Position numbers and translations under genes: made by a program
From: an uncultured Flavobacteriia bacterium
GTDB lineage: Bacteria; Bacteroidota; Bacteroidia; Flavobacteriales_D; Crocinitomicaceae
DNA: 12,277 nt
Direction of reading: 5' to 3'
Assembly: GCA_903887095.1 (NCBI GenBank)
Contig: CAISOQ010000087.1
Coordinates: 1-12,277, forward strand
In this document: positions 1 to 7,074 of the stretch, one piece after another
How positions within the stretch are numbered: the stretch's first letter is position 1
Layout: each line of letters begins with the position of its first letter
Notes under the pieces: model-generated
What the model was told of the DNA's origin: nothing
What the model saw: the letters and a program-made list of their open reading frames with translations, nothing else
Database searches by the model: none

Positions 1-2061
1 CGACCAACCCTCGTCCTGCCCTTCTAACCAAAATTGAAAGCGTAAACCTGGATAATTAGACAAGGCGATACCATCAACTTCAAACGTTAAATTGTTTTTA
101 GAATAAGGCAAATCCAACTCCAATGGAATACCACTTTTATCAAAGGAAGAAGCATATTTTCGAAAATCAACTTCCTGGTAATTGATAAGGATATTTTTTA
201 TCACCAAACGCGGAGCGGCGTGCGGGCTTTTTAGTTTTCCTGGAGACAACTTCACCAACCCTGAGGCGGTTCCAAACCAAAAATACCCATTGCGATCAAT
301 GAATCCGGAATTTATATTCGTTTCCAAATTTACCAATCCATCGCTTATCCCATAATTGGTGGATTTTATTTTTTCCTTATCAAGGTCACTTAATACAAAT
401 AAACCATTGTTGGTGCCTACAAAAAGTTCACTGCCATTGCTATTTAAAAAATTAATGAAATTGGACGATGCCGACGGTGAAAAGGACACGATCGTTAGCC
501 GGTTGTTGCGGTACCTGTACAATCCTTCTTCAGTCCCAATCCATAGAGTACCAAATCGATCTGATACAACGGAAAAAGCCGCTTTACGGAAATCGCCAAT
601 GCGGATTAATTGTTTATTTCGAATTTCATAAAAACCATTGTCTGCAACACAAAAAACATTTTTTTTGACAACACAAAAAGCCCGAACGGTTGCAGGTTCT
701 TTCATTAAGTAACGACTAAACTTGCCCTTTTTATAATGACTTACCCCATCGCTTCCACCAGCAAAAAATTCATTTGAATTTATTCTTAACAGCGCGGATA
801 TTTTGTCGCCCGACAGACCTTGATCAGAAAAATAAACCTTTTCGATCGATTTACCTTTCATGGCAATGAGCCCATTTTCGGTACCAAACCAGTTCATTCC
901 GTCGACATCCATAACAGAAGACCATATTGTAGCACTGTTTTCAGGCACAATACTTTCCATTTGATTGCGAGATCCCATCCGAATGATGCCTTTGTCGAAT
1001 GTACCTATCCAATAAACGCCTTGATTATCCTGGTTTACACTCACAATCAAATCAGAACTTAAACCATTCTGCTCATTGAAATAAACAAAACCTTCACCGG
1101 GAAATCGTATCAACCCCTTCCCCTCGGTTCCCAACCATATGGTTCCAGACCGGTCTTCAAACACACAACGAACACTCTCCATTGGCAGTCCTTTCTGCTG
1201 ATCCAAGCGAAGATTCATTGCATCATTTTTCAACCGAAAAACACCTTCTGCTGCCACCAACCATAAATTACCACGTGTATCGGGCAGGCATTTTCTCAAG
1301 GAATAAACTGTATCAATGGCATTGACAGTTGTAGTTATATTTTTTCTGTCATCATAGCGAAGCAATCCATTTTTGAAAGTGGCCACATAGAGTCCTTGTT
1401 CACTTTTGCTCAATGATGAAACACTGTAATTTTGTAAACCTTCGAGTACGTTGAATGATTGGAGATCATTGGTTCTTACAACACCTGCCCTCGTTCCCAA
1501 GTACAAGACATTGTTCTTAACAATCAAATCCCGTACTTTCAACAGATCTTCATTGAAGGTAGTTAGCGTCAACGATGAATTGTTCGAACTCAGTTGAGTT
1601 CCCTTTGACTGCATGCTCAGCTTGCGCAGTTGATTGTCCTTCAGCTCATAAATTCCCCCACCGTTGGTCGCAATAATCCACCGGGAATTGAATTGAACAA
1701 TGTCCGTAACATTGATATCGGATTCATTTTTGTTCAGTGTCCACTTTCGAATTGTTTTGCCTTGAATACGCGAGAGTCCGCCTTCATGTCCAATCCAAAT
1801 TTCATCACCAAAAGCACTGAGACAGCTGATTCGATTATTTAAAATTCCATTTTCAGTCGTGAATGAAACAAATTCATTTCCGTTGAATTTTGCTAATCCA
1901 CCCAAGGTTCCAACCCATAAAAAGCCTTTATCATCCTGTGTAATTGCTGTAACTTGCGACTGAGGAAGCCCTTGAGCTGTATTGTAATTTACAAATGCAT
2001 AACGCTGCGCCATTGCTACAAAAGAGCAACTTAAAAAAATGAACAGCGCTAATCTTCTCAT
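1..2061 (-). CDS. Beta-propeller (Reg_prop) sensor of a two-component system, N-terminal part; 3' end outside window
   Basis: The reading frame is open for 687 codons from ATG at 2061 and leaves the window at position 1 without a stop. Residues 1-18 look like a signal peptide, with likely cleavage at AMA|QR. Many degenerate blade repeats of the two-component-regulator propeller type follow: GFLWVGTLGGLAKF (46-59), DEIWIGHEGGLSRI (86-99), and later TIWLGTEGKGLIRF, TLWIGTEEGLYRY and YFWFGTASGLVKL. The last 15 residues, LRFQFWLEGQDEGWS, match the start of a Y_Y_Y domain, which normally sits between propeller and membrane anchor. By family knowledge a transmembrane helix and a histidine kinase should follow off the left edge; a LytS-type His_kinase is expected because the partner is a LytTR regulator. 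The sensor part would lie in the periplasm. Its start codon overlaps the regulator's stop (ATGA), so the two genes are cotranscribed. The ligand cannot be told from sequence. Confidence 0.88.
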   Translation of the reverse strand, partial: MRRLALFIFLSCSFVAMAQRYAFVNYNTAQGLPQSQVTAITQDDKGFLWVGTLGGLAKFNGNEFVSFTTENGILNNRISCLSAFGDEIWIGHEGGLSRIQGKTIRKWTLNKNESDINVTDIVQFNSRWIIATNGGGIYELKDNQLRKLSMQSKGTQLSSNNSSLTLTTFNEDLLKVRDLIVKNNVLYLGTRAGVVRTNDLQSFNVLEGLQNYSVSSLSKSEQGLYVATFKNGLLRYDDRKNITTTVNAIDTVYSLRKCLPDTRGNLWLVAAEGVFRLKNDAMNLRLDQQKGLPMESVRCVFEDRSGTIWLGTEGKGLIRFPGEGFVYFNEQNGLSSDLIVSVNQDNQGVYWIGTFDKGIIRMGSRNQMESIVPENSATIWSSVMDVDGMNWFGTENGLIAMKGKSIEKVYFSDQGLSGDKISALLRINSNEFFAGGSDGVSHYKKGKFSRYLMKEPATVRAFCVVKKNVFCVADNGFYEIRNKQLIRIGDFRKAAFSVVSDRFGTLWIGTEEGLYRYRNNRLTIVSFSPSASSNFINFLNSNGSELFVGTNNGLFVLSDLDKEKIKSTNYGISDGLVNLETNINSGFIDRNGYFWFGTASGLVKLSPGKLKSPHAAPRLVIKNILINYQEVDFRKYASSFDKSGIPLELDLPYSKNNLTFEVDGIALSNYPGLRFQFWLEGQDEGWS

Positions 2062-2837
2062 TGAACTTCTTTCAACATTTTCACAAAATCAGAGACACGA
2101 TTGCGGGCAACAGGAATTCGAAGACCATTTTTCAGAACTGCAAAATGCCCATCTTCATTGACATATTCAGCCAAAAGATCAAGGTTGATGATGTGTGATT
2201 TATGTACTCGAAAAAATTTCGCTGGATTCAAGATGATTTCATATGTCTTGAGAGTTCTCGTATCAAGATAACGCGTGCCATCTTTGAAATAAATGGTGGT
2301 GCAATTTCCGCTCGCTTCCAAATGCGAAATGGAATCATCTTCCACAATTTTTAAACCACGGGTATGGGAAATTGCAATCCGACTAGTTGGCTTGTTGCGC
2401 AAAAGACTGTCTGACAAATGTTTTAAAGAAGAATAGTAAGTTGAGAAATTCTGCGGATCATCCGAAAATACGCGCCTCGTCTCCTTCAGCTTTTCAACGG
2501 CTGTCTGCAACTCCTCAACATCTATGGGTTTCAACAAATAATAAACCGCACTTGCATTAAACGCCCTTATTGCAAAATCCTTAAAGGCAGTTACAAAAAC
2601 GACTAAAAAATCTTTCTCTTCAAGCTCATCAAGTAATTCAAAACCTTCAGAACCTGATGGCATTCGAATGTCAAGAAAGACCACATCCGGTTTCGAGGAT
2701 TCAATGATTGCTTTGGCCTCACTCTTTCTCCCTGCCTCCCCAATGACTTCAACATCAGGACAGAATTCTTCCAGTAACATTATAAGATTCTTTCTTGCAA
2801 ATTCTTCGTCGTCGACAACAATGGCTCTCAATTTCAT
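2058..2837 (-). CDS. LytTR-family response regulator
   Basis: A 259-residue cytoplasmic DNA-binding regulator of the LytR/AlgR type. Residues 3-120 form a receiver domain with the acidic pair D9/D10, phospho-acceptor D56 in VVFLDIRMP, T83 and the K103-P104 pair. Residues about 152-256 form a LytTR domain with the usual signature FFRVHKSHIINL (208-219) and the end motif IPVARNRV. All expected receiver residues are present, so phosphorylation should be functional. It is the upstream gene of a two-gene unit; its TGA stop overlaps the ATG of the propeller sensor by the ATGA arrangement, which points to translational coupling and to these two being cognate partners. The ATG at 2837 is the only sensible start because the receiver begins at residue 3. 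No clear promoter was found in the 293 bases upstream. Confidence 0.95.
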   Translation of the reverse strand: MKLRAIVVDDEEFARKNLIMLLEEFCPDVEVIGEAGRKSEAKAIIESSKPDVVFLDIRMPSGSEGFELLDELEEKDFLVVFVTAFKDFAIRAFNASAVYYLLKPIDVEELQTAVEKLKETRRVFSDDPQNFSTYYSSLKHLSDSLLRNKPTSRIAISHTRGLKIVEDDSISHLEASGNCTTIYFKDGTRYLDTRTLKTYEIILNPAKFFRVHKSHIINLDLLAEYVNEDGHFAVLKNGLRIPVARNRVSDFVKMLKEVQ

Positions 2838-2959
2838 AGCTACTAAGTTAAAGGATTATAGTTTTATTTTTTCGCATTCCAAGAAAGTTACACTATCTGA
2901 TTGAAGACTTCTTCTTTTAACGTGCCATTCAATTGAAAATTTGAACATTTAAAATTCAT

Positions 2960-2981
2960 TCATTGACAAAAGAATCAATGA
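2960..2981. repeat. 7-bp perfect dyad upstream of the LytTR operon
   Basis: TCATTGA and TCAATGA are exact reverse complements separated by 8 bases (CAAAAGAA). The dyad lies about 125 bases upstream of the response-regulator start in a 293-base gap without genes. LytTR proteins usually bind direct repeats, so this is not an obvious autoregulatory site; it could be an operator for another factor or chance. Confidence 0.25.
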
Positions 2982-3107
2982 TTCCTACGGAACAGGTTAT
3001 AATCTAAAACGATAAATAGTGTCTTTCTATTTTAGATGGATAAATAAATGCACATGATAATCTCTACCTTAAACAGGGCGTGCCATTTCGATTGGACGTT
3101 TAATGAT

Positions 3108-3132
3108 AACGGGAATTGATTCCCGTTTTTTT
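3108..3132. terminator. Hairpin with T-run after the pepP-hydrolase unit
   Basis: A 9-bp perfect stem (AACGGGAAT 3108-3116 with ATTCCCGTT 3119-3127) lies directly beyond the hydrolase stop codon at 3131-3133. The seven-T run (3126-3132) is on the plus-strand side, and the minus-strand side is only weakly T-rich (GTTATCATT). It most likely ends the minus-strand hydrolase transcript or protects its 3' end. It would terminate plus-strand transcription better, although no plus-strand gene is seen before it. Confidence 0.6.
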
Positions 3133-3877
3133 ATTTTACAAAATGGCAAATTAACTCCTTCGTTTCTTCAGGCGCTTCAATGTGCCCCATGTGTCCAGCA
3201 TTTTCGAGAAATTGCACTTGAAGTTGTTCAGATGGCAGCCTGGACCTCATTTCTTCTGGCGAAATGAGTGGGTCATGTTGACCTGAAATTAGAAGGAAAT
3301 CGTATGGATATTGCTTCAGGATACTACTGAGGTCATTCCGTTCACGCATGGCGAGTGCTGCATAGGCAATTGCATCTGCAGACATGTTTTTAGCTTCATC
3401 GATTAAACCTTGTATTTCAACCTCTTTCCCTTTTTTTGAATAAAACAAGCCAGGAATAGCCTCAGAAACAAATAAATTTTTGGCTTTGAACACAAGATCA
3501 GCCACACGAACGCGGTCTCTTTTTTTCTGTTCAGAATCTTCCCAAAAATTCGAATTCAACAAAACAACTTTCTGGCAGTTCGCATCTGTTTTTTTAAGTT
3601 CCAACGCAACATAACCACCCATTGAATGTCCAACTATATCGTATTCATCTATTTTCAACCAACTTAAAAAAGAACGGACTTTCGCTGCAAAGTATTGAGT
3701 CGAAGGTTTTTCATTCTCGTCATCTAACTGGGATTCGCCATGACCGGGCAAATCAATAAAAATGCAACGCATAGGCTGTGTAGAAAGTTGCAAAGAGCGC
3801 CACATCGATTTCGACTCCATAAACCCGTGCAAAAAAACGACAGGTTTACCGCGTCCTACTTCCTCGTAAGCGAGCAC
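3131..3877 (-). CDS. Alpha/beta-hydrolase fold protein (esterase/MenH-like)
   Basis: A 248-residue single-domain hydrolase without signal peptide, so probably cytoplasmic. The N-terminal oxyanion-hole region is VVFLHGF (13-19). The nucleophile elbow GHSMGG (83-88) gives catalytic S85, the acid is D202 in LLISGQHDPLIS, and the base is H229 in ENAGHMGHIE. All three catalytic residues are present. The layout resembles MenH, 3-oxoadipate enol-lactonase and small carboxylesterases; substrate cannot be assigned and the protein is not in a menaquinone or aromatic-degradation context. The start is GTG at 3877: the catalytic core begins a few residues later, and the same frame has a stop 15 bases upstream with no ATG or GTG in between. 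Only one base separates it from the stop of the upstream aminopeptidase gene, so translation is probably coupled to it. Confidence 0.9.
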   Translation of the reverse strand: MLAYEEVGRGKPVVFLHGFMESKSMWRSLQLSTQPMRCIFIDLPGHGESQLDDENEKPSTQYFAAKVRSFLSWLKIDEYDIVGHSMGGYVALELKKTDANCQKVVLLNSNFWEDSEQKKRDRVRVADLVFKAKNLFVSEAIPGLFYSKKGKEVEIQGLIDEAKNMSADAIAYAALAMRERNDLSSILKQYPYDFLLISGQHDPLISPEEMRSRLPSEQLQVQFLENAGHMGHIEAPEETKELICHFVK

Positions 3878-3878
3878 C

Positions 3879-5174
3879 TTATTTTGAATTCATAATGGAT
3901 TCAATCTCATCAGCCTCAATTGGAATGTTTCGCATGAGATTAAAAGGCGCACCAGAGGCTTGCACAACTAAATCATCCTCCAATCGGATACCCAAGCCCT
4001 CTTCTGGGATATAAATACCTGGTTCACAAGTAAAAACCATTCCCGCTTGAATTGGTTCATTCCATATTCCTACATCATGCGTATCAAGTCCTAAAAAGTG
4101 AGAAGTTCCATGCATGAAATATTTCTTGTATGCTGGCCACTCGGGCTTCTGATTCTTTATGTCTGTTTGATCAATTAACCCAAGATCGAGCAACTGACGT
4201 TCCATGATGTTTCCAACTTCTTTATGATAATCAGCAAGTATTGTTCCCGGAACCAACAGTTTTTCCGCCTCCTTCTTGACATTCAAAACGGCATTGTAAA
4301 CTTGTTTTTGTCGGGCAGTAAATCGCCCATTCACCGGCACACAACGCGTTAAATCGGATGCGTAATTCGCATATTCAGCACCAACATCCAGCAAAATCAC
4401 ATCCCCATCCAAACATTGTTTGTTGTTTTCTATGTAATGCAAGACACATGCATTTTTGCCTGAGGCAACAATTGGTGTGTAGGCAAAGCCCTTTGAACGA
4501 TTTCTTAAAAATTCATGAGCTAATTCAGCCTCTATTTCATATTCCCATACTCCCGGCTGAACAAAACCGAGTAATCTTCTGAACCCAGCCTCAGTGATAG
4601 TGCAGGCTTTTTGTAAAAGTTCCAGTTCTTCTTGCTCTTTAGCAGAGCGGATACGGTGCATAATCGGAGCACTTTTTCGGTATTGGTGAGCAGGGTAATC
4701 AATTTTCAGTTTTTTTATAAACCGATCTTCTCGTGTTTCAACCTCGGTATTGGCTCTTAAATGCTCGTTTGTATTGATGTATACTGTTGAAGCTTCAGCC
4801 ATCATTTGCTTAAAAATAGATTGAAATTGCTCCAGCCAATAAACCGTTTTTATACCACTTGTTTCATAGGCCATCTGCTTGTCCAGTTTTTCTCCTTCCC
4901 AAACTGCAATATGTGCGTTGGTTTCTCGCAAAAACAAGACTTCTCGGTGATTTTCATTTTTAGAACCAGGAAATAAAACCAATATACTTTCCTCCTGATC
5001 AACACCTGAAAGGTAAAGGATATCTCTATGCTGCTGAAAAGGCATCGTGCTATCTGCACTGATTGGATAAATGTCATTTGAATTGAAAACAGCAAGAGCC
5101 CCTTCTTCTAATTGCGAAATAAATTTGGATCTGTTACGTATGTATAGCTCTTTATTGATTCTATCGTATTTCAT
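3879..5174 (-). CDS. pepP: Xaa-Pro aminopeptidase (aminopeptidase P, M24B)
   Basis: A 431-residue cytoplasmic metallopeptidase that removes the N-terminal residue from peptides with proline in second position. Residues about 5-140 match the aminopeptidase P N-terminal domain (FNSNDIYPISADSTMPFQQHRDILYLSG). The C-terminal pita-bread domain (about 175-425) carries all five dimetal ligands: D263 and D274 in ILLDVGAEYANYASDLTR, H359 in MHGTSHFLGLDTHDVG, E384 in TCEPGIYI, and E399 in GIRLEDD. The length equals that of E. coli PepP (about 440). The ATG at 5174 fits the family N-terminus. It is the first gene of a minus-strand pair with the hydrolase one base downstream. It is transcribed away from the orphan gene at 5293, sharing a 118-base gap that contains a nested inverted repeat, so that element may affect it too. 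Confidence 0.96.
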   Translation of the reverse strand: MKYDRINKELYIRNRSKFISQLEEGALAVFNSNDIYPISADSTMPFQQHRDILYLSGVDQEESILVLFPGSKNENHREVLFLRETNAHIAVWEGEKLDKQMAYETSGIKTVYWLEQFQSIFKQMMAEASTVYINTNEHLRANTEVETREDRFIKKLKIDYPAHQYRKSAPIMHRIRSAKEQEELELLQKACTITEAGFRRLLGFVQPGVWEYEIEAELAHEFLRNRSKGFAYTPIVASGKNACVLHYIENNKQCLDGDVILLDVGAEYANYASDLTRCVPVNGRFTARQKQVYNAVLNVKKEAEKLLVPGTILADYHKEVGNIMERQLLDLGLIDQTDIKNQKPEWPAYKKYFMHGTSHFLGLDTHDVGIWNEPIQAGMVFTCEPGIYIPEEGLGIRLEDDLVVQASGAPFNLMRNIPIEADEIESIMNSK

Positions 5175-5213
5175 CGGTTTTAATTTTTCGGAAAATTACA
5201 ATTTTAAGTTGAA

Positions 5214-5292
5214 ATCCCTTTTTTTTCAAAGCAGTTTATAGATCGTAAAACGTTTACGAACTTCTGCAGTCATCTTTGTCAAAAAAAGGGAT
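5214..5292. promoter_or_regulatory. Nested inverted repeat in the divergent pepP / 5293 gap, covering a ribosome-binding site
   Basis: Outer arms are ATCCCTTTTTTT (5214-5225) and AAAAAAAGGGAT (5281-5292), a perfect 12-bp inverted repeat. Just inside, CAAAG (5227-5231) pairs with CTTTG (5274-5278). At the middle lies a third dyad, CGTAAA-ACG-TTTACG (5244-5258), centred within about 2 bases of the outer repeat; its AAACGTTT core resembles LacI-family operators. The right outer arm contains the AAAGGG ribosome-binding sequence and ends at the base before the ATG at 5293. A transcript starting left of 5214 could therefore fold and hide that site. A weak -7-like box, CATCTTTG (5271-5278), could instead start transcription inside the element. 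Function is inferred; the symmetry is seen directly. Confidence 0.5.
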
Positions 5293-5607
5293 ATGAACAC
5301 ACAAAACATCAACTTAAAAGAGATCACAATTCACTCAGTAATGAATGACATTTGTGTAAAAGGAACTGCTTTTCAGAACAATTTGAGTTATGAAACGTCT
5401 TTTTTGATCAATTCCACTCAACTGAACATTATCATCAATCAACTCCAAGCGATGAATGAAGAGGTTGAGGTCGCAGCTCAATTTCAACAGCAGCCTGATG
5501 CGCAAGGAAATAGTTTTTATTGGATGAATCTTGACGCTTTAAATTGCACAAATATTGCATTTGAATCATTTGCAATTGAAAAACAATTGAGGCAAATCCG
5601 CGCGTAG
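5293..5607 (+). CDS. Uncharacterised small protein, 104 residues
   Basis: I do not recognise a family. The protein is soluble, without signal peptide or membrane segment, glutamine/asparagine-rich, and contains alternating hydrophobic stretches (ITIHSVMNDICVKGTAF, YETSFLINSTQLNIIINQL) that suggest a small alpha/beta or beta-rich fold. It has two cysteines. It is judged real because it has a purine-rich site (AAAAAAAGGG) directly before the ATG, a full-length frame with no competing gene on the other strand, and a position divergent from pepP. The 2-base spacing from GGG to ATG is short, so initiation may be weak or regulated by the overlapping inverted repeat. No clear terminator follows; there is only an eight-T run at 5643-5650 behind a weak 5-bp stem. 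It may be specific to a narrow group of Bacteroidota. Confidence 0.7.
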   Translation: MNTQNINLKEITIHSVMNDICVKGTAFQNNLSYETSFLINSTQLNIIINQLQAMNEEVEVAAQFQQQPDAQGNSFYWMNLDALNCTNIAFESFAIEKQLRQIRA

Positions 5608-5713
5608 CCAAGAAATATTTCATTTTAGAAATTAAGCCATACTTTTTTTTCATATATTCGTGTAACTTTTTTGTGCGCCAACTTGTTTAAGGTGTACATG
5701 AAATACCACAGCT

Positions 5714-6346
5714 ATGAAAAACTATAAATTAGGGATCTTCGCTTTGCTAACGTTGGTCTTCTCGTTGGAATCGTGCATTGAACACGAAGTAATTCCCGCA
5801 CCAGTACCCATGGTAGACCTTACTTGTCATTTTATTGGCACTGTAAATGGTTCGGTATTGGAACTTACAGAAAACGTAAGTGGCTATGCAGGAAGTGCAA
5901 CAAAAAACCTAAACATTTTACCTGCACCAGCAATTTCTACTGCTGCGTATAACTTTCAAATGACTTCTGCGTCTACTCAAACTTCAGTAAAGGTCGTTTT
6001 AGGAAGTGTTCTATGGGATGCCTCTGTTTCCACAGCACCTGATATTGCCACTTTTAATGCGTTTCACACAGCCAATACTTCTCCTTCTTATTCGACAAGC
6101 GGTAGCTCTGGTTTCGAGGTGACCTATAAAGATGCCGCAGGATTGAATTGGACTTCCAAACAAAGTTCTCCAAACCCACAAAGTGTTACTTTCACAGGTA
6201 TTCTTCAGGAATCAGACACATTGGGTGATTATTCTAAATTTACTTGCAATTTTAATTGCTACGTATACCGTCAAGACGCCGTTACTTTAGTCTGGGATTC
6301 TCTGCTGATCCAAGATGGAGTATTTAAGGGCTGGTTCGAGAGATAA
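5714..6346 (+). CDS. Putative secreted lipoprotein of unknown function
   Basis: A 210-residue protein with a typical type II signal peptide: basic start MKNYK, hydrophobic core GIFALLTLVFS, and lipobox-like LES-C with lipidated C21. The sequence after the cysteine (CIEHEV) is acidic, which in Bacteroidota can favour surface export. The mature part is rich in Ser, Thr, Asn and aromatic residues (for example FQMTSASTQTSVKVVLG and FTCNFNCYVYR), as in all-beta extracellular domains. No catalytic or binding motif was recognised. There are three further cysteines beyond C21 (in DLTCHF, FTCNFNC). The ATG at 5714 is supported because the signal peptide starts there; an ATG at 5698 is in another frame and stops quickly. 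Its own intrinsic terminator at 6353-6375 suggests it is transcribed alone or with the 104-residue gene upstream. Confidence 0.83.
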   Translation: MKNYKLGIFALLTLVFSLESCIEHEVIPAPVPMVDLTCHFIGTVNGSVLELTENVSGYAGSATKNLNILPAPAISTAAYNFQMTSASTQTSVKVVLGSVLWDASVSTAPDIATFNAFHTANTSPSYSTSGSSGFEVTYKDAAGLNWTSKQSSPNPQSVTFTGILQESDTLGDYSKFTCNFNCYVYRQDAVTLVWDSLLIQDGVFKGWFER

Positions 6347-6352
6347 GCATTC

Positions 6353-6375
6353 AGCCGCGGCAGACGGCTTTTTTT
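6353..6375 (+). terminator. Intrinsic terminator after the lipoprotein gene
   Basis: Stem AGCCG (6353-6357) pairs with CGGCT (6365-6369) around a 7-base loop and is followed by seven T residues (6369-6375). It starts 6 bases after the lipoprotein stop codon. It lies directly before the GTG at 6376, which argues against that GTG as the start of the next gene. Confidence 0.8.
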
Positions 6376-6390
6376 GTGTCGATTGATGAA

Positions 6391-7074
6391 ATGAGTCAAA
6401 CACTGAAAATAGCCATTATTGGTGATTATAATTTCACCTATAATTCTCATCAGGCAACCAACCTGGCGATTGACCATTCAAGCCGTTTTCTTGAAGTTGA
6501 CATTAATTACTATTGGGTAAAAATCAACGATGCTGCCCTTTTTAAACCAACCAATTTCGAAGACTTTGACGGTATCTGGATTGCTCCTGGACCTTATCAA
6601 AACTTATTTTTTCTCAACGGAATCATTCGTGCTGTCAGTGATTTAAAAATCCCTGTACTCATGACCGGTGAAAGCATACGAAGCCTGTTAGAAGTACTCA
6701 TCGCAGCTTTCCAGCTCAATCCAAATGGAGAAAAGTTGGTTTCGGATAATTTAGTAGAAGGAAATCAATTTGAACGCATTCAAATTATTCCGCACTCTCG
6801 AGAATTTATAAAATTATACGAAAATCACACAACCACTGAACTTACATCCTCAAGGTATAGCTTGTATCCACAATTAATTCAAGCCCTAACAAATGACCTG
6901 ATAGATGTTGAAGCATACAATCAGTTTGAAGAACCTGAAGTTTTGAGTCTAAAAAGTCATCACTTTTTTGTTGCTTGTGGTTTCTGCCCTCAAGTATCAT
7001 CGACCCGAGAAATTCCGCATCCTTTGATTTATACATTTATTAAAGCAGCGCTCAATACTTCAGAAACGATTTAG
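6391..7074 (+). CDS. CTP-synthase C-terminal-related, glutamine-amidotransferase-like protein lacking catalytic residues
   Basis: A 227-residue cytoplasmic protein with the class I amidotransferase fold as in the C-terminal domain of CTP synthase: KIAIIGDYN (6-14), HQATNLAI (20-27), FDGIWIAPGPY (59-69), elbow region IPVLMTGESIRSLLE (87-101), and HHFFVACGFCPQ (190-201). It fits the stand-alone family usually labelled CTP synthase C-terminal region-related (seleno)protein. In that family the elbow, as I recall it, is of the form PFLGTCGGFQ. Here no cysteine is present, nor an in-frame TGA for selenocysteine, and the region appears one residue shorter. The usual HPE of the triad is CPQ. Glutaminase activity is therefore unlikely; a binding or scaffold role is inferred. 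The ATG at 6391 is preferred over GTG at 6376, which touches the preceding terminator. The 3' end overlaps rnhA by 4 bases, convergently. Its promoter must lie within or before the lipoprotein gene, and none was recognised. Confidence 0.85.
   Translation: MSQTLKIAIIGDYNFTYNSHQATNLAIDHSSRFLEVDINYYWVKINDAALFKPTNFEDFDGIWIAPGPYQNLFFLNGIIRAVSDLKIPVLMTGESIRSLLEVLIAAFQLNPNGEKLVSDNLVEGNQFERIQIIPHSREFIKLYENHTTTELTSSRYSLYPQLIQALTNDLIDVEAYNQFEEPEVLSLKSHHFFVACGFCPQVSSTREIPHPLIYTFIKAALNTSETI

Noticed and set aside
2963..3003. TTGACA and TATAAT as a sigma-70-like promoter
   Set aside because: The two hexamers are 29 bases apart, too far for a working promoter, no plus-strand gene follows, and Bacteroidota use a different consensus.
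3073..3085. ACAGGGCGTGCC-like fragment, possible remnant of a dispersed repeat
   Set aside because: Only a short fragment with no second copy in the window; a repeat cannot be supported from this sequence alone.
5435..5653. 72-codon minus-strand frame opposite the orphan gene
   Set aside because: Antisense shadow of the 104-residue gene, which has the better start context and composition.
6376..6390. GTG start for the amidotransferase-like gene
   Set aside because: It follows the T-run of the preceding terminator directly and adds only five residues; ATG at 6391 starts right before the first beta strand.
6658..6699. Possible selenocysteine (in-frame TGA) at the amidotransferase elbow
   Set aside because: The elbow is read through without any TGA; the codons give MTGESIRS, so no selenocysteine is encoded here.
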